The notes beneath the pieces are model-generated. The model was not told the origin of the DNA. It worked only from the letters and a program-made list of their open reading frames with translations, and made no database searches. From Bacteroidota bacterium (GTDB lineage: Bacteria > Bacteroidota > Bacteroidia > Flavobacteriales_D > Crocinitomicaceae), in the NCBI GenBank assembly GCA_018825925.1, contig JAHKAT010000069.1:1-13941 (forward strand): a DNA stretch of 13,941 bases. The letters run 5' to 3'. Of the stretch, positions 1 through 7,600 are shown one piece after another. A program made the position numbers and the translations under genes. Each line of letters begins with the position of its first letter. The stretch's first letter is position 1.

Positions 1-207
1 AAAAAAATGCAATCGATTTTAGCCTATAAAACACAGTTTTACGACCCTACTTCAGAAGAGCCTCAAACCCCAATTTCTAGTAAGGAATTTATCGATTTTT
101 TACACGGAAGAATGGCTGAATTTGGCAGAAGTATCGGAGTTCAGTATGGAGAAGGCTTTACTGTGGAAAGAATACCCGGCGTTGAGTTATTGACAGATTT
201 GATTTAG
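1..207 (+). CDS. bshB1: Bacillithiol biosynthesis deacetylase BshB1, C-terminal part (5' truncated by window edge)
   Basis: The frame is open from base 1 (Lys-Lys-Met...), so the ATG at 7 is internal and only the last 68 codons are present. BshB1 removes the acetyl group from N-acetylglucosaminyl-malate, the second step of bacillithiol synthesis, in the cytoplasm. The visible segment matches the C-terminal tail of this LmbE-like family: an AYKSQFY-like helix (AYKTQFYDP), then TPISSKEFIDF, GRSIGVQYGEGF and a final hydrophobic LLTDLI. The zinc-binding AHPDD motif of the family would lie upstream, outside the window. The TAG stop at 205-207 overlaps the stop of the convergent gene on the other strand, leaving no intergenic space. 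Identification rests on recognising the tail only, but that tail is characteristic. Confidence 0.85.
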   Translation, partial: KKMQSILAYKTQFYDPTSEEPQTPISSKEFIDFLHGRMAEFGRSIGVQYGEGFTVERIPGVELLTDLI

Positions 208-647
208 GTAATCTCTTGTATGTTTCTTTTCGTTTGATTGAAAACAAAACTTGAATTTGCTGTAGCTCCTAAAATAGCTTGTACAAGGGGAGAAGTAGGG
301 CTAATGCACATTACAAAAGTTTCGTCAATAATTAGTTTTCCATAACTCACAGATACGTAATACCAGAGGTCTTCCATTTTAAAAAGACTGCCAAGCTCAA
401 TTTTGAAACAAGCTGATTCAGAAATGGAATCGGCTTGAGAATACATTTGATTCCAGTTTTCAGACTGTTTACCAAGATTCTCCATTTCTTGTTGGATCAT
501 GGCACGTCCCGTTTCGTGTTTATCTCCGCTTGTGCTTTTTGACTCAGAATTTAAATCTGATCGCAAATCAGAAATTCTAGATTGTACCTCGTTAGCGCGC
601 ACCTCGATTGCCTTCAGTAATTGACGCTTAACTTCATTTTTCTTCAT
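204..647 (-). CDS. GreA/GreB-like protein (transcription elongation factor fold), conserved in Bacteroidota
   Basis: This 147-residue protein has two parts. Residues 1-75 are charged and helical, probably coiled coil, and contain GDKHETGRAM (41-50). Residues 80-145 form a beta-rich domain with ISPTSPLVQAILGATANS (115-132), which resembles the ISxxSPxxxALLGKxxGD segment of the GreA/GreB C-terminal FKBP-like domain. Related proteins in flavobacteria are often labelled '3-oxoacyl-ACP synthase', apparently wrongly, since no thiolase-fold motif is present. GreA/GreB factors rescue backtracked RNA polymerase, but whether this protein binds polymerase is unknown. The acidic tip residues of true Gre factors are not obvious here. 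Its start overlaps the stop of the upstream glycosyltransferase (ATGA, 644-647), which suggests translational coupling. Its stop overlaps that of bshB1. Confidence 0.7.
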   Translation of the reverse strand: MKKNEVKRQLLKAIEVRANEVQSRISDLRSDLNSESKSTSGDKHETGRAMIQQEMENLGKQSENWNQMYSQADSISESACFKIELGSLFKMEDLWYYVSVSYGKLIIDETFVMCISPTSPLVQAILGATANSSFVFNQTKRNIQEIT

Positions 648-1759
648 GATATCAAGGAGTTATAAATATCCGAATATGCTTTTGAAATAGTACTTTCACT
701 GAATTGTTGTGCAGCTCTTTGACCCGAAATCCCATTAAATAACCTTTGATTTATTGCTGTTATCATTGCCGTGGCAATCGACGAAGGATCGTTGAATAGG
801 GTAATCGAAACTACAGAATCAGGTAAATTCACCACTAAACCAACAGGAGTTGAGATTAGGTACAAGCCTTGACTTAAAGCTTCAGCAGCGACGATTGAAA
901 AAGTCTCTATATTCGAATTCAAAATAAAGCAATCCGATTGTTGAAAATACTTTTTTAATTCCGTGTGTTGAATTGGTCCTTCAAAGGATACAATATCTAC
1001 TAAACCATTCTTTTGGGAGTAGGATAGCAGGTGTGAGTAATCTTCATCAGAAATGATTTTGAATTTAAAATTTTGAATTCCTTCATTTTTCAGCTGTAGG
1101 CAAGCTTGGAGGATTCCTTCCGCATTCTTATTGGCATCAACTGTCGACACGTGCAGAAAAACATATTCTGACCCGGTATTGTGCTGTTGCGGCGCATTTT
1201 CAAACCAATTTTCTAATACAATATTTCCTATTACCGCAGGAGGGGTTACGTCTTTCAATGTGACCTCCTTTTGCAAATATTCACTCAAGACAACCAGTTG
1301 ATCAATATTTCTGTGTATCCATCTAATACAAAAAACGAAAAACCAGTTTTTACCTGCCATTTGCGATCTAGCCAAATAACTTCCTTGTTCAGTCAAAACA
1401 GTTTTTTTTGAAGTTAAAAGAAGTGTCAATATTATTTCAGGAATTAATCGCTGGGAGACGTGAAAATGAATAATGTCATAGGGGCCATTTTTAACATGTC
1501 TATAAAATTGGTAGATGGATTTAAGTTTTTGCCAAACATTTTTTTTTGTTTCATGTTCATTTGAAATGACACAAATATTATTTAAAGCTATGCGCTCATA
1601 TGTTTGAGCGGTTCGAGCATAAAAGTATGATTTGGTGAATTTTGAAATTGAAATAATCAGTAATTCTATGAAGTTCCCAAGAAAAGGTTTTTTATCTGTT
1701 GGAAACCAGGAGCTTATGTGTAATACTTTTGGTTGATGATTTTCTGGTGAATGACTCAA
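644..1759 (-). CDS. Glycosyltransferase, GT4-like (GT-B fold)
   Basis: This 371-residue protein has the two-domain GT-B layout. The N-terminal acceptor-side domain begins with a KVLHISSWFPTD strand-loop and PFLGNFIELL (25-34), the usual position of the glycine-containing loop. IIHFHVS (96-102) and VLTEQGS (121-127) are typical core strands. The C-terminal domain starts near VFLHVSTVDANKN (200-212). It carries the nucleotide-sugar E-x7-E motif ETFSIVAAE (Glu285, Glu293), followed by GLYLISTPVG. The enzyme should transfer a sugar from a nucleotide donor; donor and acceptor cannot be told from sequence. There is no signal peptide, so it is cytosolic or membrane-peripheral. It is not BshA, whose N-terminus (a GGSG-type loop) differs. 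It has no polysaccharide-cluster neighbours, which is unusual for GT4 enzymes. It overlaps the downstream GreA/B-like gene by 4 nt. Confidence 0.85.
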   Translation of the reverse strand: MSHSPENHQPKVLHISSWFPTDKKPFLGNFIELLIISISKFTKSYFYARTAQTYERIALNNICVISNEHETKKNVWQKLKSIYQFYRHVKNGPYDIIHFHVSQRLIPEIILTLLLTSKKTVLTEQGSYLARSQMAGKNWFFVFCIRWIHRNIDQLVVLSEYLQKEVTLKDVTPPAVIGNIVLENWFENAPQQHNTGSEYVFLHVSTVDANKNAEGILQACLQLKNEGIQNFKFKIISDEDYSHLLSYSQKNGLVDIVSFEGPIQHTELKKYFQQSDCFILNSNIETFSIVAAEALSQGLYLISTPVGLVVNLPDSVVSITLFNDPSSIATAMITAINQRLFNGISGQRAAQQFSESTISKAYSDIYNSLIS

Positions 1760-1788
1760 TTTGTACTTTTTATAGGGTGTGTTCGCAA

Positions 1789-1796
1789 CAAAGATA
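1789..1796 (-). promoter_or_regulatory. Candidate -7 element of the glycosyltransferase operon
   Basis: Read on the minus strand the bases are TATCTTTG, an exact match to the Bacteroidota -7 consensus TAnnTTTG. It lies 29 nt upstream of the ATG at 1759, so the leader would be about 23 nt. No TTTG is present 19 nt further upstream, so the -33 half is missing and the call is tentative. Confidence 0.35.
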
Positions 1797-1839
1797 AACG
1801 CAATAAAATGATAGACGGTTTTTAATTAGGACAAAATTT

Positions 1840-1856
1840 CTCTAATTTAGTTAGAG
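1840..1856. other. Small perfect inverted repeat between divergent genes
   Basis: CTCTAA at 1840-1845 and TTAGAG at 1851-1856 are perfect reverse complements around a 5-nt spacer. They lie 10 nt before the ATG at 1867, in the 107-nt gap between the glycosyltransferase and the first STAS-like gene. It could be a leader hairpin or an operator half-site pair. A 6-bp AT-rich repeat also arises by chance, and it overlaps a weak -7-like TAATTTAG at 1843-1850. Confidence 0.25.
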
Positions 1857-1866
1857 TTGAAAACCA

Positions 1867-2301
1867 ATGCGAATTACGAACACTTACTTACAAAAACCAA
1901 ATGCCATGCAAAACCAAATCACCAAAGAAAAACCATTAAAATACGAAGGTGAGTCATGTATTTATTGGTTAGATGAAAAAAATGTATTGCGCTTGAAAGC
2001 AAAGGATGAAATATTCACTGAATTTGCAATAAACAAAGACTATGAAGCAGTATTGGAATTGATTGGAAACAAAAAAGTGAAACTCGTCTACGATGCAACA
2101 AGAATTTTGCCAATCGATAAAAATATTCGACTTCGACTTGAAGAAATGTTGAATTCTATAGGAGTTGCACTAGCAATAACCTCAAAAACGAGAATAGGAA
2201 ACATGGTGGCCAATATTTTTTTCTCACTTTCTTCTACCAAAGTACCTATGAAGATGTTTAATAATCACGACCAAGCAAAATTATGGTTGGATACTATATA
2301 A
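1867..2301 (+). CDS. STAS-like small protein 1 (DUF7793-type, first of three tandem paralogs)
   Basis: This 144-residue soluble protein has no signal peptide or membrane segment. Predicted pattern: a beta-hairpin (CIYWLDEKNVLRLKA, 32-46), a helix, a strand KVKLVYDATR (70-79), a long helix, a strand VALAITSKT (100-108), a helix, then VPMKMF and a final AKLWLDTI. This order and the closing pattern 'P-x-x-x-F, A-x-x-W-L' match a Bacteroidota family I recall as DUF7793 (name not verified here), which resembles SpoIIAA/STAS proteins. Such proteins often act as phosphorylation-controlled partner-switching modules, but no kinase or phosphatase gene adjoins. The next two genes repeat the same pattern at very low identity. 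The ATG at 1867 is used. Met14 at 1906 is an equally plausible start, because the conserved fold begins only near residue 30. Confidence 0.6.
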   Translation: MRITNTYLQKPNAMQNQITKEKPLKYEGESCIYWLDEKNVLRLKAKDEIFTEFAINKDYEAVLELIGNKKVKLVYDATRILPIDKNIRLRLEEMLNSIGVALAITSKTRIGNMVANIFFSLSSTKVPMKMFNNHDQAKLWLDTI

Positions 2302-2373
2302 TTTAAATAAGTATCTTTCTTTTTTACCAAAAATAACCTAACCACTTTTGTCGAAATTCAAATCGATAAAACT

Positions 2374-2751
2374 ATGATTGAATGTTCACTGGCAACTGTA
2401 AAAAAGCAGAAAGGAAATACGTATGTATTAACCTTGAATAATGTAAGACCAACTAAATCCCGGATTATTGAATTGATTGAAGCTATCAAACAAGAGGGCG
2501 AGGCATTTAATTTAAATTTGATAATTGATATATCTCGCTTATCAACTTTTAACATCCAAGAAAAAGTATTAATCGATTTTTACTTACAAAAGTATTGTAT
2601 CAACATAGCTGTTTATGCACCAAACTCAATGCTCTATATGATTTCAAAAATGTATGTAAGCCTGAGTAAAGCACGTTGTAATTTTAAATGTTTTAAACAG
2701 TTGGATGAGGCGATGGTATGGTTGCGTTTCGGCGAGTTAATTGATGATTAA
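2374..2751 (+). CDS. STAS-like small protein 2 (DUF7793-type, second of three tandem paralogs)
   Basis: This 125-residue soluble protein follows gene 1 after 72 nt. It shows the same order of elements: a hairpin NTYVLTLNNVR (16-26), a helix RIIELIEAIKQEG, a strand LNLIIDISRLS (47-57), a helix, a strand INIAVYAPNS (76-85), a helix MLYMISKMYVSLSKARC, then the closing F-K-C-F and AMVWL. Compared with gene 1, the conserved features are the I-D-x-[ST]-R turn, the alanine-valine strand before the serine/asparagine loop, and the Ala-x-x-Trp-Leu ending. Overall identity by eye is very low, so the duplication is old. An opposite-strand open frame over 2358-2555 is a shadow. The function is unknown; a STAS-type protein-interaction role is inferred from the fold pattern only. 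Confidence 0.65.
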   Translation: MIECSLATVKKQKGNTYVLTLNNVRPTKSRIIELIEAIKQEGEAFNLNLIIDISRLSTFNIQEKVLIDFYLQKYCINIAVYAPNSMLYMISKMYVSLSKARCNFKCFKQLDEAMVWLRFGELIDD

Positions 2752-2778
2752 TTCTGTAAACCCCCATTAAATATTGAT

Positions 2779-2786
2779 TACATTTG
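2779..2786 (+). promoter_or_regulatory. Candidate -7 element for the third STAS-like gene
   Basis: TACATTTG is an exact match to TAnnTTTG. It lies 23 nt before the ATG at 2810, giving a leader of about 17 nt. No good TTTG lies 19 nt upstream. If active, the third paralog could be transcribed separately from the first two. Confidence 0.35.
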
Positions 2787-2809
2787 AGGAAATCGTAATT
2801 AGGTATTGA

Positions 2810-3208
2810 ATGAAAACGAATACATTTTTAAGAATCGATTCCAAACAATCTTCTGATTTGTTTTTAGACTGTGATGGTGTATTGAATTCAAATCGCATCA
2901 CTCCATGTTCTACTCTTACTCATATTGATGATTTCTATTTTAAAGTCAAAGAAATTTCCAAAGGAATGAAAGTAAAAAACTTGATTGCTGGAAAACAATT
3001 ACTGAATTTGGATATTGACGCATTTTTCTATTTTACTAAAGAATTTCATCGGTTATACAGTAAAATGGCCATTGTTTCGTCTAATCCAATTACAATTTGG
3101 AGAGTTAAGTTTCGTTTGAAAAAGCTGGACGTAAGAGTTCCCATTGGGTATTTCACATCGACCAAAATGGCAAAAAAATGGCTGACATCAGATGCCAGCC
3201 AAAACTAA
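2810..3208 (+). CDS. STAS-like small protein 3 (DUF7793-type, third of three tandem paralogs)
   Basis: This 132-residue soluble protein starts 58 nt after gene 2. Element order again matches: a hairpin DLFLDCDGVLNSNR (16-29), a helix, a strand KVKNLIAGKQLL, a helix DAFFYFTKEFHRLYS (71-85), a strand MAIVSSNP (87-94), a helix, then VPIGYF and AKKWLTS. The strand-Ser-Ser-Asn-Pro loop and the 'P-x-x-x-F, A-x-x-W-L' ending align with gene 1. LDCDGVLN looks like HAD phosphatase motif I, but no other HAD motif is present and it falls on the beta-hairpin turn occupied by LDEKNVL in gene 1, so phosphatase activity is not supported. The last codons also encode, on the other strand, a strong terminator hairpin for the convergent gene. 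Confidence 0.6.
   Translation: MKTNTFLRIDSKQSSDLFLDCDGVLNSNRITPCSTLTHIDDFYFKVKEISKGMKVKNLIAGKQLLNLDIDAFFYFTKEFHRLYSKMAIVSSNPITIWRVKFRLKKLDVRVPIGYFTSTKMAKKWLTSDASQN
3172..3200 (-). terminator. Intrinsic terminator of the CstB-like gene, embedded in the end of STAS-like gene 3
   Basis: On the minus strand GGCTGGCAT (3200-3192) pairs with ATGTCAGCC (3188-3180) around the triloop CTG: nine pairs including one G-U. It is followed by A and seven T (complement of A7 at 3172-3178). It lies 24 nt past the stop of the CstB-like gene. On the plus strand the wobble becomes an A-C mismatch and no T run follows, so it should act only on minus-strand transcripts. Confidence 0.75.
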
Positions 3209-3223
3209 AATTCTTTCTTTTAT

Positions 3224-4627
3224 TTAGTTCTTAAGAGTGCTCGGGCAAACAAAATTAGTTGTGGGTAATTCTGTTTGCTTTATAGCTCCAAACCCGCCCA
3301 GTATATCCGTTGCACGATGGACACCTGCTCGTTTTAAAAGAGAAATAGCAATTACAGAACGATAACCTCCTGCACAATGCAACATAAATGGATCTTTAGG
3401 TAAATCCTTGATTTTACCCTCTAAATCATCTAAACTAAAGTGTAGAGCATTTTCAACATGTTCAGCCTCATATTCTCCGTCTTTTCTCACATCCACTATC
3501 GGAATGCCTGAATCCATCGTGTTTAGTTGATCTGCAGAGATACTTTTAACATTGTCGCATTCAAATCCTGCGTTTTTCCAATTTTCAATTCCTCCCTCTA
3601 AATATCCGATTACTTGATCAAAACCAACTCTAGCCAAACGAGTAATTGCCTCTTCTACACGAGAGTCGTCAACTAATAAAATTAATGGTTGATGCACATC
3701 TTTTAAAATTGAACCGACCCAAGGTGCAAATTGTCCGTCTAGCCCAATAAAAATAGAACCAGGAACATGGCTTTCAGAAAATTTGTTTTGATGTCTAACA
3801 TCCAGCAATAGGGCTTTTTCTTTTAATTTCGCTTTTACTTCCGTTGGACTTAAAGGAGTTTTTGAACGCTCCAAAACCTTGTCGATTGAATCATACCCAT
3901 TTTTGTTCATTTGAACATTCATAGGGAAATAAGCTGGAGGAGCCATTAGACCATCCGTAAGTTCTTTAATAAACTCATCCTTAGTCATATCTGAACGAAG
4001 GGCATAATTGGTTTGCTTTTGTTCTCCTAAGTTGCCTATAGTTTCTTTACTCATATTTTTCCCACAAGCAGAGCCTGCTCCGTGTCCAGGATAAATGGTA
4101 ATGGAATCCGGCAAGGTCATTATTTTATTTCTTAAGCTTTCAAATAAAATGCCTGCTAAATCTTCCTGAGTCATATCCGTTGCTTTTTGAGCAAGATCTG
4201 GTCGGCCAACATCTCCCAAGAAAAGTGTGTCTCCTGAAAAAAGTGCAATGGGTTGGTTTTCGCTATCGTGAGCCAAATAACAAGTGCTTTCCATTGTGTG
4301 ACCGGGAGTATGAATCGCTTTTAATCGGATTTCTCCAATAAGAAATTCTTCACCATCCTTGGCTATTTTACAATCGTAAGTGGGAGTTGCCAAAGGACCG
4401 TACACAATAGTAGCACCAGTTTTTTGGGCTAAAGTTACGTGTCCTGAGACAAAATCAGCATGAAAGTGTGTTTCGAAAATATACTTAATTTTCGCATTTC
4501 TGCTAGCGGCAAGATCAATGTATTGTTGCACTTCTCTCAATGGATCGATTACTGCTGCCTCGCCGTTACTTTCAATGTAATAGGCTCCTTGAGCCAAACA
4601 ATTGGTATATAGTTGTTCAATTTTCAT
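3224..4627 (-). CDS. CstB-like persulfide dioxygenase / sulfurtransferase (metallo-beta-lactamase fold plus two rhodanese domains)
   Basis: The protein has 467 residues from the ATG at 4627. The metallo-beta-lactamase domain (about 1-235) has the metal-site motifs THFHADF (53-59), HTPGH (106-110), SGDTLF (131-136) and YPGHG (179-183), as in persulfide dioxygenases. Rhodanese 1 (about 272-352) keeps LLDVR and GGIENW, but its loop reads LLVDDSRVEEA with no catalytic cysteine. Rhodanese 2 (about 374-450) has a complete active loop CAGGYRS with Cys418. This order, with an inactive first rhodanese, is that of Staphylococcus CstB, which oxidises low-molecular-weight thiol persulfides and yields thiosulfate. 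The role here would be cytosolic sulfide/persulfide detoxification. The open frame extends to a TTG at 4633, but family members begin MKIEQxY, and the -7 element places the transcript start at about 4636. Confidence 0.85.
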   Translation of the reverse strand: MKIEQLYTNCLAQGAYYIESNGEAAVIDPLREVQQYIDLAASRNAKIKYIFETHFHADFVSGHVTLAQKTGATIVYGPLATPTYDCKIAKDGEEFLIGEIRLKAIHTPGHTMESTCYLAHDSENQPIALFSGDTLFLGDVGRPDLAQKATDMTQEDLAGILFESLRNKIMTLPDSITIYPGHGAGSACGKNMSKETIGNLGEQKQTNYALRSDMTKDEFIKELTDGLMAPPAYFPMNVQMNKNGYDSIDKVLERSKTPLSPTEVKAKLKEKALLLDVRHQNKFSESHVPGSIFIGLDGQFAPWVGSILKDVHQPLILLVDDSRVEEAITRLARVGFDQVIGYLEGGIENWKNAGFECDNVKSISADQLNTMDSGIPIVDVRKDGEYEAEHVENALHFSLDDLEGKIKDLPKDPFMLHCAGGYRSVIAISLLKRAGVHRATDILGGFGAIKQTELPTTNFVCPSTLKN

Positions 4628-4641
4628 TTTCAATCTTTGTA

Positions 4642-4672
4642 CAAATTTACGAAAGGAAAAACGGCTAAAAAA
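4642..4672 (-). promoter_or_regulatory. Promoter of the CstB-like gene (Bacteroidota -33/-7 type)
   Basis: On the minus strand, TAAATTTG (4649-4642) matches the -7 consensus TAnnTTTG exactly. Exactly 19 nt upstream is TTTT (4672-4669), one base from the -33 consensus TTTG. The predicted start near 4636 leaves a leader of about 9 nt to the ATG at 4627. It separates this gene from the upstream Asp-box gene, which ends at 4684. Confidence 0.5.
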
Positions 4673-4683
4673 TTAAATAAACG

Positions 4684-7600
4684 TTAATCCTTCTTCCAAT
4701 TTCGATCTGATCCTTTGATATATGGGACTTTCTTACTTTCTAATGTTTTTTCTATGTCGTGCAGAGACTTTAAGGCTTGGTCTAACATTTGTCGAACTAA
4801 AACATGCTGTTTTTCAACAATTTCAAGATTTCGAATTTGAGTTTTAGAAACATCAGTTGTATTTGCATATACTTGATATTCAGTCATTCCCAATCGATCA
4901 TTGATGGATGGAACTGTTTCAAATTCTTTACTGCTCAAGACATTATCACCATTTAATAAAATATCACAACTATCAAGCTTCCCCTCAATTGACTTCATTT
5001 TCTTTAATAAATTCAAATCCGTATTAGGGAAATCCAATATTGATTTTTTGTAATATTTGAACTTTTCATTCGCTTCAATTAACAATCGTGAAGTACCACT
5101 AACCGAGCGATTTACAAGAGAAAGTTGATTTCTAAAAGACTTCAGTTTTTCAGTGTTTGTGGCAAGTAAAGATTGATTGTTTAATCCTTTGACTAAAAAT
5201 TTTGTGGGAGCAACAATTTCTTTATTACTAGTGTCTTTCACCAAGGTGATTGAAACTGAATAGCTTCCTTCAGGCACTAAAAATCCATCATCATCATTCG
5301 AATAGTTGTTCGATCTACCTTTGTTCAGGGAGATTGGATTTGTTGATTCGCTTCTCAATTTCCAATTCATTTGCTGCATTCCTTTTTTAGGCTCGCTGGT
5401 CATACGTTTGATCTCATTCCCATTTGAATCAAAAATTTTCCAGACCAATACGGCTTTTTCCTCTGCTAATTCTGCTCGATAATCTACTAAATCTGGATAT
5501 TTGATGTCTAATTTATCTTTTTCTGATTTTTTCTCAGCCTCTTTTCTTAGGTCTGACTTGGTTTTAAAATCATTTTTCAACAATAAATGAAACGTGGCTC
5601 CGAAAGCAGGATTTTCTGCATTCCATAAGTCACTTCCCTGAGAGCCAGTGCCACTATTTCCTAATGGATTGGAAGGCACGAATAATAAAGCATCTTTTAT
5701 TGGGAACAATACTGCTTCTTTTTTAAGGTTTTCATCGTTCAATTCACGCAAAGGAGCGTAATTGTCGAGTACGTAAAAACCGCGACCAAAAGTAGCAGCA
5801 ACCAAATCACTTTCTCTTTTTTGAATATCTAAATCGTACACCGCAATAGTTGGTAATCCTGCAATTTTATTCCAGCTTTTTCCTTCGTCATTTGAGAAAA
5901 AACAACCAAATTCGGTTCCTACGAAAAGTAAGTTAGGTTCTATGAAATCTTGCTTCACACAAAAGACAGATCCGCGGTCTGGAAGATTAGAGGATATAGA
6001 TGTCCATGTTTTTCCTTTATTGGATGATTTAAACAAGTAGGGTTTAAAATCGCCCGAACGATGGTTGTTGAATACCGCATAAACGACGTTTTCATCATGT
6101 AAAGAGGCTGTAAGCATATTTACCCTTGTATTTGCAGGAACTCCATTAAAAACAGTGGAAATAGACCAAGTCTGACCATCATTCTCTGAAACTTGAATTG
6201 CTCCATCATCGGTTCCAGCATACAATAAACCCTTTTTTAAAGGAGATTCATCCAGTGCTATGATGTTTCCATAAATGGTAGTTGAAGCATTTTTCATGAC
6301 TGCGTCAATTCCCCAAACTTGGTCCATGACTTTTAATTTGTTTCTATCAATTTGTTGAGAAAGATCGGGAGAAATGGTCGTCCAATCATCACCGCGATTG
6401 GTAGATTTAAACACTTTGTTGGCTGCAAAATAAAGTGTTTTGTTGTCGTGTGGTGAGATCAAAAGGGGTGCATCCCAATTCCAACGATATGCAGGCTCAT
6501 TTTCTTCAGGCATAGGTTGAATTGGAACTTTTTCACCTGATTTTTTATCATAGCGAACAATGTATCCATATTGAGCTTGAGCGTAGACAATATTGGGATC
6601 GGTTGGATCAATGGCAGATTCAAATCCGTCACCTCCATTGGTTATGAACCAATCTGAATTTAAAATACCAGCATTATTTATAGATCCAGATGGCCCTCCC
6701 ATGGAGTTGTTATCTTGTGTTCCACCATAAATATTATAAAATGGATAATCATTATCCGTTGCGACCTTGTAGAACTGAATGATTGGAAGGTTGGAATAAT
6801 ACTTCCATTGTTTCGCATGATTATAGGTCTCATACAATCCACCGTCACAACCAACTATCCAATGGTCAGTGTTCTTTTCATCAATCCAAATGCAATGATT
6901 ATCCACATGTTTATTGGATTCTCCAGTAGCTTTGAAATTCTTTCCACCGTCTTCAGTGTGATGTAAATAGGTGTCCATAGAAAACACTTTTAATTTGTCT
7001 TTTGGATCAGCGATAATTTCTTGATAATAGTTCCCGCTAGTGCTCCAGCTTGACATTTTTGACCAACTTTCTCCTTGATCTGTTGATTGATAAAACCCAC
7101 CTTTATCGTACTTACCTTCAACAATGGCGTAAATATAATTTGGGTCCGCAGGGGAAACGGCAATGCCTATACGTCCCATTTCAGATTTGGGTAGACCAGT
7201 GTTTATTTCCTTCCAAGTTTCACCACCGTCAGTAGACTTGTGTAACCCGGATTCAGGACCACCACCAACATAAGTCCATTCACGTCGTTCGCGTTGATGG
7301 GCAGCTGCGTACAATATTTCAGGATTAGTAGGGTCAATAGCTATTTCTGAAACACCCGTGTATTGTGATATTGACAATGTTTTTTTCCAAGTTTTTCCAC
7401 CGTCGATGGATTTGTAAACTCCTCGCTCACCCCCTTTACTCCAAAGTGGACCGTAAGCAGCAACCCAAACTATGTTTTCATTGCTTGGGTGAATTATTAT
7501 GTTTCCAATATGCTCAGAGGTTTTGAGCCCCATATTGGTGAAACTTTTTCCACCATCGATGGATTTGTAAACTCCATCACCATAGGCCACAGCGCGCTGG

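Noticed and set aside
644..1759. The glycosyltransferase as BshA, given bshB1 nearby.
   Set aside because: The N-terminal motifs differ from the BshA start, and the gene is on the opposite strand in its own unit. It is better called a generic GT4-like enzyme.
2861..2890. LDCDGVLN in STAS-like protein 3 looks like HAD phosphatase motif I.
   Set aside because: No HAD motifs II-IV follow in this 132-residue protein. The segment aligns with the beta-hairpin turn LDEKNVL of paralog 1, so the likeness is coincidental.
3203..3229. AACTAAA/TTTAGTT inverted repeat between convergent genes as a bidirectional terminator.
   Set aside because: Only 7 AT-rich pairs with a 13-nt loop. The GC-rich hairpin at 3180-3200 is far stronger for the minus strand.
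4628..4633. Longer CstB-like protein starting at TTG (4633).
   Set aside because: It adds only two residues. The ATG at 4627 matches the family N-terminus and lies at a normal distance from the promoter at 4642-4672.
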